NCBI GenBank assembly: GCA_004194705.1 | Contig: SADC01001112.1 | Location: 1-64,000 of the forward strand | From: Ditylenchus dipsaci | Lineage: Eukaryota > Nematoda > Chromadorea > Rhabditida > Anguinidae | Length of the DNA stretch: 64,000 nt | Reading direction: 5' to 3' | Part shown: positions 23,501-31,510 of the stretch, piece by piece | Position numbering within the stretch: position 1 is the stretch's first letter | Layout of the letters: the number at the start of each line of letters is the position of its first letter | Notes under the pieces: model-generated | What the model was told of the DNA's origin: nothing | The model's database searches: none | The model's input: only the letters and a program-made list of their open reading frames with translations | Position numbers and translations under genes: made by a program

Positions 23501-24726
23501 AATAACCCAAAATGAATAGTTTTTCGTACAAAAACAGATTTCAGGTGGTGTTTTTGCCTGCAATCAGCCGGGGCAGCTGTTTAAACGTGCGCTTATGGTT
23601 TTGATGAATAGCCAAGAGCCTGAGCATCATTTTGATACCAAAATTGCACATATAACATGGAAATGTATTAAAAAAAAGGACTTCACCCACTGGGAATCGA
23701 ACCTGAGAGTTCAAAATATTCGCTCCTCGATGTGCAACCCCCCCCCTCTAAGTCTATAATAAACGACCGACGAAATCGAAAATCTTGTATTTCCTGACTA
23801 GATCTAGTAAAAAGGGGTTAGCAAAAGTCTTGAGAAATGGAGGTAAAAAAGTGTCGGAGCATTTTTTTGTGATGCCCTAAGTAAGGCTTGGAATGTAATC
23901 AATAATAAAAGCTCATACCTAACAGAATGATTGTGTAAAACACGCTCGCAGTGGCGACAGGCGACATTGAAATTAGAACCTTCCATTTGATCCACGTAGT
24001 CTCGCAATGGATAGCTGGAGCTGATCTCATTTTCGAAGCTTCGGAAAGCTTTTGGAGCTGAAAAATAATGGTCATGCGATTTACACAATGAAAGCAAAAG
24101 ATACAGAAAGGAATGCCATCAGCTTCAGCCCGAACCTTGCACATGAAAAGACGCTGCTGATCAGCCCAGGAAAGAGCACAAACACTGCTAGGATCCAGCA
24201 AGACATCAGACAATTTGGTTGTAAATTTCCTCGCTACGGGTTCATTGCCAGAAAAGTCAAGCTCGATTGCATTGTTTGCTAGAAAAACACAAAATATTGA
24301 AATTTTTGATGCGGAATAACTTACCATTCTTTGGTTCTGCCACCAACTCGAGATACTGATCTCCAACCGTGACCACTTCGGATTCAATAGAATTTTCTGG
24401 AGCTTGTTCACAAGTCTTGGTATCGGCCACAATAATCGGAGGACAGTCAACAAAAAGACTGAAATGGCAATTAATTCTAAGATGTAACTAAGATATCTCG
24501 CTTAATGTCTAAAGTCTCGAAGCTTTTCTATTTGTCTTCCAGGCTTTATTCAGGGTTTTCCGTTTTCTTTATAAAAATATGCCTACAGAGCAATTTTTAA
24601 CTTAGTTTCAAAAACTCACGATGCAAATTCCTGTCTCGGTTTCATTTCAATCAGGAAAGAGCGATCCTTCCAGCTACACCCATTGCAAAGTCCATCCGCT
24701 CCTGAGTTTACCAAGTCAGCAGCCAT
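14404..24726 (-). CDS. UBE3D-like (HECT_2 family) protein with transposon-encoded tail
   Basis: Resembles E3 ubiquitin ligase E3D, a cyclin-B/UbcH10-binding protein. Exons (minus): 24726-24620, 24458-24325, 24278-24105, 24057-23919, 21380-21150, 20803-20695, 15035-14800, 14738-14404. Features: CNGCSW near the N-terminus; a CRHCERVL zinc-type motif; LPDDDWLDTSPSMDYYCGQTCG, the DW...C..C region of the family; FERYFAWMLLY; VWILEPYVILTKG; ALKVLYKIYE; and the C-terminal DVPMNCCLHLMETLL, LPPSFRAVGQLY. Introns between 23.9 and 14.8 kb are packed with transposons. The phase fails at the 23919/21380 junction, and an A is missing near 14702 (VLE|IVDVP). After RCFL the frame runs into the inserted element for 47 codons, then TAA. 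Family assignment rests on motif order from memory. Confidence 0.7.
15625..16475. mobile_element. hAT-type element, TAGAGACAGAAA ends
   Basis: Starts TAGAGACAGAAACAAGAC and ends with TTTCTGTCTCTA, flanked by an exact 8-bp duplication GTTTTATT (15617-15624 and 16476-16483). Subterminal stretches are built of AAATCTTG(T/G)CTTGG repeats. It carries a nested TA-type MITE (16159-16324). The open stretch at 15649-16068 is an unremarkable frame through the repeats, not a recognised gene. Confidence 0.88.
16159..16324. mobile_element. MITE, CAGTCAACTTTCGATTTAA ends
   Basis: Short element with imperfect terminal inverted repeats (CAGTCAACTTTCGATTTAA against TTAAGTCGAGAGTTGCCTG) and the AACTCTC/ACGAAACTCT subterminal theme of Tigger-like MITEs. 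Nested in the hAT element around it. Confidence 0.65.
16803..16984. mobile_element. Pogo-like MITE, CCGTATTTCCACTAATAAGCGCC
   Basis: TA-flanked; ends CCGTATTTCC(A)CTAATAAGCG and CGCTTATTAGAGGAAATACGG. The inner text (TTTTTCAAACCCCC, GAAAATTTGGAATTCGATTTCGAG) is shared with the copy at 38303-38546. Confidence 0.85.
17170..17290 (+). repeat. tRNA-like / SINE-like sequence
   Basis: TGGTGTAGAAGCTCA followed about 35 nt later by GGTTCGACCCC resembles pol III A and B boxes, and a second B-box-like GGTTCAAATCC precedes it at about 17160. I cannot fold a full cloverleaf with a proper acceptor stem, so this is at best a degenerate tRNA-derived repeat. A similar GGTTCGATTCC occurs at about 21868. Confidence 0.3.
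17730..17825. repeat. Hairpin TTGGGGACCAAGGCAATTTTT
   Basis: Palindrome of about 45-bp arms (AATTAGCTTGGGGACCAAGG against CCTTGGTCCCCAAACTAATT), with ACCCTTCAGTC on one outer side and its complement on the other. The same 'CCTTGGTCCCCC' phrase ends foldbacks at 33.8, 40.85, 47.98 and 58.0-58.3 kb. Confidence 0.75.
17937..18900 (+). repeat. Minisatellite of about 145-bp units, ~5 copies
   Basis: Five imperfect head-to-tail copies begin near 17937, 18280, 18440, 18598 and 18792. Each reads roughly TTTTCAGGCCATCCAGGTGG, GTATCCACCTGG, GGTACCTACCC, a GGTGGGTAAAATCGCAATTT-like block, AACAAACCCGATTC and a CATATGATAGGATGGTTTG tail. A TA-type MITE (18082-18259) interrupts it. Degenerate copies also occur at about 17600-17720 and 56330-56660. 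The short ORFs across it are by-products. Confidence 0.75.
18082..18259. mobile_element. MITE, CAGTCGAGTCTCGATTTAACG
   Basis: 178-bp TA-flanked element with near-perfect ends CAGTCGAGTCTCGATTTAAC and GTTAAATCGAGACTCGACTG, and internal repeats of GGGTACGTTAAATCG. Typical Tigger/pogo-type miniature element. Confidence 0.9.
18920..19345. mobile_element. TA-flanked MITE, CAGTCGACGCTCCC ends
   Basis: Ends CAGTCGACGCTCCCAATAAC and GTTATTGGAAGCGTCGACTG. Arms of about 190 bp include the family block AAAAGTTCGTTCCCGCCTAG and GTCCGACACTTTTTTTAGCC. The centre repeats the palindrome design of 1031-1446 (TTAACATACACC). Confidence 0.88.
19359..19512. mobile_element. Pogo-like MITE, CCGTAAATCCTCTAATAGAG
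   Basis: TA-flanked; ends CCGTAAATCCTCTAATAGAG and CTCTATTAGAGGATTTACGG, with TTATTTTTCAATCCC inside the left end. Directly abuts the previous MITE. Confidence 0.85.
19853..20240 (-). repeat. Two adjacent simple arrays
   Basis: 19853-20012 is an array of GGCACAAA(T/C)TG(C/A)A-type units about 15-18 bp long. 20040-20235 is an imperfect GAGAGTGAGAGTGAAAG array interrupted by TTGGGTACACTGA. Unlike other short-unit arrays in this window, I see no inverted partner. Confidence 0.7.
20320..20640. mobile_element. Degenerate TA-type MITE
   Basis: The centre shows the AAAGCAAAACCTCGATAAGTAG palindrome and the right end GTGTCGGGCCCAGCTGGGAA...GATTTGACTG-TA. The left outer end is missing, replaced by the GAGAGTG array side. 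Partial member of the 1031 family. Confidence 0.65.
21482..21708. mobile_element. hAT-type MITE, TAGGGTTGTCGAGT ends
   Basis: 227-bp element with ends TAGGGTTGTCGAGTTTCGAG / CTCGAAACTCGACAACCCTA and an exact 8-bp duplication TTTATCAG (21474-21481, 21709-21716). Long inverted arms cover nearly the whole element. Shares the TAGGGTTGTC end with the 103-bp element at 31097-31199. Confidence 0.92.
21825..23750. mobile_element. Composite inverted-repeat block in an intron
   Basis: Outer inverted pair: 21825-21905 (CGAGGGGCGAATATTTTGAA, CTCAGGTTCGATTCCCACTG) against 23665-23750. Inside lies a palindrome, 22137-22470 against 22555-22922, whose arms carry a hydrophobic coding-like stretch and TTTTCAG/GTGAGT splice-like sites. 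A GC-rich hairpin sits at 21990-22070 (CCCACAATGGACGCG...CGCGTCCATTGTGGG). All of it lies in the UBE3D-like gene's fourth intron. Confidence 0.6.
22128..22560 (+). pseudogene. Candidate exon pair of an unknown gene, captured in a palindrome
   Basis: 22128-22224 reads a membrane-like segment (LVRYLFFSFFAFFQCLLIVI) ending in TTTTCAG-GTGAGT. After a 241-nt gap ending ATTTTCAG, 22466-22557 reads RNQTVPPDYLPQGLKL then EDCKGFWLTYDNC and a stop. The first exon also exists in inverted form at 22810-22922. A further open piece after TTTTTTAG at 23227 (YYLTPESIKNWVACEDL) may belong to it. I do not recognise the protein; the splice-like borders suggest host-gene fragments inside a mobile or duplicated unit. 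Confidence 0.3.
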
Positions 24727-25705
24727 ATTTGCAGATATTCTTTGATCTTCTACACTGATTGAGTAACTGCAAATGAATATATGTGGTAATTGTCCACAAA
24801 TCTAGCACAATTCGTTAGCGGCCGATTAGATAGAGTCTTTTTGATAAAATGGCAAACATAAATGTAATATAAATGGAAAAGCAAGCACAAGATAGCAGCA
24901 GAATAAGCGGAAAAGGAAGCAGAAAGATTGCTAATACAGTCGGCGCTCTCCATAGCGTCGCTCCCCATTGCGTCCAGCTCTCCATTGCGTCCGCCTTTTT
25001 TTGGTTTGGTTGGTTGTCTATGAAATTACCTATAAACGACTCTCCCATTGCGTCCGCTCTTCATTGCGTCCAGCTCCCCATTGCGTCCGGGTGAGGGTAA
25101 AATATCAACTGACCACCATTTTTTTCGGAATTTTGAAACTTTTGATTAAAAATCGACAATTTTGACAGTAAAAGTTTTCGGAAAGTCACCCCTATTACCA
25201 AAATCTTCTCCTGAATCCGAATCCGTTGAGATCAGGTCCGAAAAATTTCAGGAAGCTGAGATATCCTTTAAAGTAGGGAGGTGGTCCAAATTTTCTGTGT
25301 GGTCCACTCAAAATACCAATATCTCAGCTCTCTGAAATTTTCGGACCTGATCTCAACGGATTCGGATTCAGGAGAAGATTTTGGTTTTAGGGGTGACTTT
25401 CCGAAAACTTTTACTGTCAAAATTGTCGATTTTTAATCAAAAGTTTCAAATATTCCGAAAAAAATGGTGGTCAGTTGATGGCCGTCCGGGTGAGGCTGGT
25501 CCCGACATTATAATTAACGCTCTCCATTGCGTCCGCCTGTTGAATTAGGGACAAAACGTGAAAATGGTTTGTGAAAACCAATTATTTTTATATGTTCTGC
25601 AAGGAAAACATTGTTCACAACATTGTTTTGCACTGCCAGTGTTCTTTCCGTTTTCTGAAATTTTGTGATCGTGTAGTTTTTTTGTGATCATATAGTTATT
25701 GCATA

Positions 25706-25799
25706 CCGTATTTTCTCTAATAACTGCCCCGCGGCGCGTTTATTTTCCAATTCTACTGCATCAGAAGGAGGAAGTCACAATCTATTAGTGGAAATACGG
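25706..25799. mobile_element. Pogo-like MITE, CCGTATTTTCTCTAATAAC
   Basis: 94 bp between TA dinucleotides; left end CCGTATTTTCTCTAATAACTGCCCCGC, right end TCTATTAGTGGAAATACGG. Nested in 24937-26415. Confidence 0.75.
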
Positions 25800-26018
25800 T
25801 AGTTATTGTTCTTGTCAAAATTCCGTTTATTAACTCTTAGCCTCAACTCTTGGCAAACGAAGAGTGATCACTATGGAAACAAAGAAGAAAATCATCGAAG
25901 CTTTGCCTGGAGAGAATCGAAAAGAGCTGAGCAAGGATTTCTTTGTAGCCTCTTTTTCCCCAGGGGGATTATTTTCAACCCATAAAAGTTTTGAAATTGT
26001 AAATCAAAAATGGCCTTA

Positions 26019-26205
26019 CAGTCAAACCTCGATATAGTGACACTCCAATACAGTGACACCTCCAATATAGTGACACCCTAAGATCAGTCAGTCTAATTTT
26101 GGCTTAAATAAAATGACTAAATTGACACTCCAATATAGTGACACTCCAGTATAGTGACACCTGAAGGCTGGTCCCAAGGGGTGTCACTATATCGAGGTTT
26201 GACTG
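26019..26205. mobile_element. MITE, CAGTCAAACCTCGATATAGTG
   Basis: TA-flanked, ends CAGTCAAACCTCGATATAGT and the complement; internal repeats of CCAATATAGTGACAC. It is inserted in another degraded pogo-like sequence (TTTTCAACCCATAAAAG... AGGTGGGAG). Confidence 0.9.
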
Positions 26206-26419
26206 TAACTCTAAACTGTTACTCTAATCCTAGTCGAAAAATGAGGGGTGAGAGATGATTAGAGGTGGGAGAGGAGGTCCGCTCTCCATAGCGTCCGGCT
26301 GTGAATAGTTTAATACTTTAACTCTCTCCATTGCGTCCGCTCTTCATTGCATCCAGCTCTCCATTGCGTCCGGGTCGGGCCGGCCTCAGCCCGGACGCAA
26401 TGGAGAGCGTCGACTGTAG

Positions 26420-27064
26420 ATGATTTTTTTCCGCAAAAGAATCTTTTTTGTTGCTTAAAAACCAACTTCTCAATACCCGCCTTTGACAATGTGATGTATG
26501 GCTAAACGTCTGATTTGCTTTTAGTAAGCCTCCTTCTTCCTCAAAAATTTGACTGCCTTTATTTATTTTTGTTCAAATAGAGATAAAAACGGGCCGGATC
26601 TAGGTCTGGCTCAGTCCAAAATTTAGCTAAAAATCCATTTCGACACCCTGCTCGTTCAGTTTTAAAAATTCCGGTGCCGTTTTTCGATGCAACTACGGTA
26701 GATAAAATTAGTAAAAGTCAAAGTATAATTTTTACACCGATCTAAAAATTATGACTCAAATCGCTCAAAGGCAATAGACAGCAAAACAATTGAGTACAAG
26801 TGTAACTGTAAATCGCGCTTTGAAGAGCAGCAACTTCGAAACAATTATGGTGGGTTTTGGCGAAGTGTTCTAAGAAAATTTCGTCAAATGCTCTCTTTTG
26901 TAAATCCCAACGGTTTCTCAGCTTTTAGCTCATGATTACAACTTTGTAGTCTTCATTGCGATTTTCTTGTTCTGGTTATAAAACTATGGATATTTTTAGG
27001 TAAATCCACAGCTTTAATTCTTATTCAACTATTGCCAAGTAATACTATCAATCACACTCACAAA
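26420..27064. other. Upstream region of the MATH-BTB gene
   Basis: No gene or repeat that I can delimit. It presumably holds the promoter and 5' UTR of the gene starting at 27065; no unambiguous core promoter motif is visible. Confidence 0.4.
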
Positions 27065-29554
27065 ATGATGCCCAGTTCTTCTCGGAACTCATCGCTCAGA
27101 TGTGGGTTTTACTTTTTTCGGACAGTAATTTTTTTTAACTCTTTTTAGCTGAGACAATGACTAGCACCCCGATAAGTGTAGGAAATTCATCTAATTCGGG
27201 CAGTATGCAGCGCCTTCAGCGATCCTCTTCCTCTCGCCGTCTAGAAGTAGTTTCTAAGCAGGCAACTAAGGTCACAGCTATTTCAACTAAATTGGAGTGG
27301 CGCATTGATCAGGTAGTCTTTTCAATCCAATAAATTGTCTTACAGTTAATAAAAATTGGGTTTCAGTTTGAGAAATTGATGAAACTTTTCAAGAATGGCC
27401 ACAATCTGATCAGCAAACAGTTCTCCTGTCCTCAAGCTCCATCAGTCATCTGGGAACTGCATGTATATCCTAATGGTAAACGGGAGGAAGACAACAATAA
27501 TGTGTCCTTTTTCTTAAGACAAGTTGGACTGCAGGTAGGGTTGGACTTTGATAAATTGCCACATTTATACAGTTGAGTCCTGATTTAAACAACTTATCGG
27601 TACTGGCTATTAGTGGTCTTATATCAAGTGGTTCATAGTCTGGTCAACCAACTAAGATTTATGTGCTCTTATGGGCCCAAATTTAAAAATTACCAAGCAG
27701 AAAATGATTGCGATTTAGAGAGGCGAAGACCCCATTATGACTGAGTTTCAAATCTACACTCTGGACGGCAATAATTGTCGAATTAGTGTTTGCCGAGACA
27801 CAAAAGACTTCTCGAACCAGCAAGGCCGCGGCAAATTCCAAGTTCAGCGAGACAAAATGTTGGCTGCTCTGCACACTGATGGGTCCCTGCTTCTGATTTG
27901 TGAGGTGGAGTATTTGCCACCAGGCTCTAAAATTAGGTATGTTATTATTTGGTGCTCATACTAGCAAACAACTTTGCTGATTTTAGTGTTGAACAAGAAG
28001 AAGATTGTGAGGTGAATGAGGATGCAGCCACTCGCATGGAGTTCAATTTACGTGATGCAAACAGAGAAATGTGGGAAAACGAGTTATTTGTCGACTGTAC
28101 CATACAGGTTAGCAAAATTTAGGGTATCAAATTAGTATAGTTATTGTTATTCTTTGACATTAAAGCAAAAATAAAATACGGTCAGCCTACTATACAGCGC
28201 CGCACCTTGAGACTGATCCCTAGGTGGTCTATGGACCGCAAATTGCACAAATTTGAGCTCATTTACAACATAAAAGGCATTCGATCGAGACCTAACATTT
28301 ATTGATTCTCGAGAAATTTTCACGTCAAATATCCTCTCCTCGCCTAGTTTACAGCTTCAGATCAGAAGTCTAAAAGTGAATGTTAATTTTCTTTTACTGT
28401 TCCATCAGTGGGTCCATAATAAGATTACAATTTTTAGAAACTTTTAGATGCTGAAAAATATTTTGGTGACACATAAGTTCGATTCTTTCTATTAATTATT
28501 ATCGGGATAATTCAATAATTCCCAACACTTCCATGTATCCTTTTTTATGAAATCTGTATCTTGTAAAATACTTTGATCAAAACTTAATTTTCACCGGCTT
28601 ATCTCCTTATTTAAGGTTGGCCCTAAAAGTTTTATGGCACACAGATGTATATTGGGACAGAACAGTCTTGTCTTTCGCTCCATGTTCGCCCAAACCACTA
28701 TGTGGAGGCTCAGAATGGCAAAATTATCATTACAGATTCTCGTCCTGAACCAGTGAGGACCATAACCCTGTAATGAACCTCCTAAAAACACAGTTTAGGT
28801 GAGAGCCATGCTGGAATATGTATACACTGGTTCAATCAGTCCCGGAATGATGGAAAATTTGCTCAAGGCATTCTGGCTGTGGCCGACAAATATGCTGTGA
28901 TACCACTAAAAGAGTACTGTGAATTCTACCTAGCATCCACTATCAACAGCAAGAATGTAGCACAAATGGCTGTGGTGGCTGACACCTACTTTGCTGCATA
29001 CCTCAAAAAGGTAGGAATTACAAACCTGGTAGACTTAAATTTTCGATCAATTTCGACCCTCTACATTGCTGAATTACTTTTATCCGATTGTTTATTTTGG
29101 ATTTTGTGACTGAAATTGATACAATTCAGCAAAAAAATTCTTAATTTTTTTTCCTAAAATGCACCTAAAGATATAGGGATTATGATTGATAAGACGTATT
29201 TTCTCGAAACGGGGCGCCATGGCCAGTTCACATGCCAGTCTCAAACATCTTCGGCCACACATCCAATAAACGTTATAGTTATCTCGTTTACAGGTAGTAA
29301 CCCGACACATAGCTGCCCACCACAGAACCATCATCCGCAGTCCCGAGTGGAAAGAACTGAAAGCAGCCAGGAGTGAGCTGGCCAATGAACTGTTGGAGTC
29401 AGTGTTGGACGACCATGCCACCTCTGGTGATCTTGGAGGTGATTCTGAGGACTCTTTACTGGACGATATAGGCAACAGTAGCAGCAATGGAAGTAGTAGC
29501 ATGGGTGAGTTGTTGTCTGGCAGTGTGGGTGGCAAGAAGAAACGACGGATTTGA
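27065..29554 (+). CDS. MATH-BTB (BATH/SPOP-type) Cullin-3 adaptor
   Basis: Substrate adaptor for Cul3 ubiquitin ligases: MATH binds substrate, BTB binds Cul3. Exons: 27065-27101, 27149-27312, 27367-27534, 27719-27935, 27987-28107, 28616-28752, 28799-29010, 29294-29554. A Ser/Arg-rich N-terminus is followed by MATH (TKLEWRIDQFEKLMK to LICEVEYLPPGSKI), then BTB (NELFVDCTIQVG, FMAHRCILGQNSLVFRSMF, AMLEYVYTGSI), a BACK-like helix pair (LASTINSKNVAQMAVVADTY) and a C-terminal acidic/Ser tail ending GGKKKRRI, like the SPOP nuclear signal. Two frames break by one missing G: near 28701 (TTM|VEAQNGKI) and near 28868 (LLK|GILAVADKYA). With both restored the domain order is complete, so I read the gene as functional. 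Confidence 0.85.
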
Positions 29555-29559
29555 GATGA

Positions 29560-30500
29560 AATAAAAAGTATATATAACGTCAATTAATGACATTGTTTTT
29601 GCTCTCTGTAGTTTTCAAAATTATTATTCTTCTTTTTGATTTACGCTACTTTTGAGTGTGAGAGAAAATAAAGTTGGGTCATAAAACCACCAGTAAATTG
29701 TAAAAGTACTGCACCAATACAGTTGGTAACACAGTTTTGATCACAGTTTCTGTCCACCTTTACTCATATGTTTGTTTATACGGCAGAAATAAAATTTTAT
29801 TCAATTATTGTCCCATGTGGTTTTGAAAGGTGTCTGGTTATTTCATTCATTTTTGAATTTACGCCGTTTTGAATTTTTAGCGTTCAGGGCTTGAGCCCGC
29901 CCTCAAATGAGCTTGCCTTTTCAACTTAGATTTCACTCAAATTGAAGAAAACCAAAAGTGCAGAAACAGCGATAAAGAAATTCAAAAAGACGTGGACCCA
30001 AAAATGAAAAAAAAGCACCTACACCGTTTCATAGTGGAATTTTCCAGTTATATTGTAGAATTTTTAGTTATTTTAGTGTAAAAATAACTAGAGTTGTGAA
30101 ATGGCGTCAAGAATGACTTCGAAATTGAGTTAATCTTGGCTAAAATTGTCGAATTTAGCAATTACAATAGTCAAGAAATTAACGAAATTAAAAATTTGAC
30201 AGCTGTAGAATTTCTTTTATATTATACCAAAATTCTACAGCTATCGACAGGGCGAACACCCGCTAATCTTAAATCGGTTTTCGCCCTGTAGATGTATGTA
30301 CGACAATAACTGTAATATTTCTTGGTAGATTTAGAATTTCTCACTGTAGAATATGGTTAAATTTTTGGGTTATTGGCCGGATTCTGGTATTCCATCTGAC
30401 AGAAAACCGGTTTCCGGTTTTTTAGTATTGCAATTGCAGTTTACGGTCGGTACCCCAAACTGCTAACATTGGTTAAGTCGTTTGTAGTCATTTTGGCTTT
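29560..30500. other. Gene-poor stretch after the MATH-BTB gene
   Basis: Contains AATAAA-type signals shortly after the stop codon (about 29560 and 29670). No gene is recognisable. A weak pair of inverted segments (TAATTTTTAATTGTC/CAGCTGTAGAATTTC) lies at 30150-30250. Confidence 0.4.
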
Positions 30501-30541
30501 TTTTATGTTAAAGGGGCATGCTCACCTGTTTGAATTTGTCA

Positions 30542-30711
30542 CCGCCAATTCAAAAATTTTTTCCGAATCATTGAACTTCTGTACGGATTTTTTAACTTGC
30601 TTTCTAACAAAACAAGCCCTAGAATTTAATTTTAGGTGTAGTTTTGTTAGAAACCAAGTTGAAAAATCCGTACAGAAGTTCAATGATTAGGAAAAAAATT
30701 TGAATTGGCGG
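30542..30711. repeat. Foldback, CCGCCAATTCAAAAA ends
   Basis: Arms of about 75 bp with TCATTGAACTTCTGTACGGA and a loop near 30610-30640. Same family as 9001-9240, without that copy's outer TTAAAGGGCC ends. It sits in a larger pair AAAGGGGCATG (30508) / CATGCCCCTTT (31333-31343). Confidence 0.8.
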
Positions 30712-30735
30712 GACAAATTTTTAACAAGTGTACAT

Positions 30736-31327
30736 TAGAGTTGGGCAACGGTAATATTATCGGTCATAATCTAGATTATGACCGGATAATTAAAAATCGG
30801 TCATAACCTTTTTGGCTCTACTAGAGAATGGGTACCGATTTTTTGACTCGGTCCCCTTGTTATTATTTTTCCATGTTTTTAAAAATTATCAATTCAAAAA
30901 AATAATGTCAACCATTTTCGGAATAAAAATAGCGTCCCGCACGCACTCAAACGTGAAAAGTTTACATTTACGGCGCACAGCGTGCCAAAACATTTCACGC
31001 TGTCAACTTCACATTGGCGTTGTGTTTTTTTATTTGTTTCTCTCTAATTATTCAAATTTTAACGCTTATTCTCGATTCTTTACATTTTTCTACAACTAGG
31101 GTTGTCTAATCGAACGTTCGAAAATTTTCGAACGTTTCGAAACTTGAAGTTCGAACCAAACGTTCGAAAATTTCAAACTTCGAACGTTTGACAACCCTAT
31201 CTACAACCTTTTGATTAATATGATCCTTTAATATTATAAAAAGATTATGAACAGAAAATGACAGAAAAAAGATTATGACCGGTAATATTACCGCGAAAAA
31301 TTATGACCGGTAATTAACCCAACTCTA
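30736..31327. mobile_element. hAT-type element, TAGAGTTGGG ends
   Basis: Ends TAGAGTTGGGCAACGGTAAT / ATTAACCCAACTCTA, flanked by GTGTACAT (30728-30735) and GTGTGCAT (31328-31335), a 7/8 match. Subterminal ATTATGACCGGTAAT repeats. Contains the nested 103-bp element 31097-31199. Confidence 0.88.
31097..31199. mobile_element. 103-bp hAT-type MITE nested in another hAT
   Basis: TAGGGTTGTC...GACAACCCTA with an exact 8-bp duplication TCTACAAC (31089-31096, 31200-31207). The core is repeats of CGAACGTTCGAAAATTT. The intact duplication shows it landed after the enclosing element did. Confidence 0.93.
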
Positions 31328-31510
31328 GTGTGCATGCCCCTTTGAAGCCTTGGATCAAAATTTAATCTTGACTAAGATTAGCAATATTAGGCTAAATTTG
31401 GCGCCACATTTGGTTTAATTTCGATTTCCCATTTTCACAACCCTTGGAAAAACGAACTGTCGACATTTTTGTAGCAACCTAATTTTGTTGACTAAAATGT
31501 TTGGTTTTTG

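Larger units (their letters stand above)
24937..26415. mobile_element. Tigger/pogo-like foldback with CTCCATTGCGTCC arrays
   Basis: TA-flanked; ends CAGTCGGCGCTCTCCATAGC and GGACGCAATGGAGAGCGTCGACTG. Both ends carry inverted arrays of (C/T)CCATTGCGTCCGCTCTTC-like units (24948-25090 and 26280-26410). The interior contains a palindrome of about 170-bp arms (25097-25490), a pogo-like MITE (25706-25799) and a Tigger-like MITE (26019-26205). No transposase is visible. Confidence 0.85.
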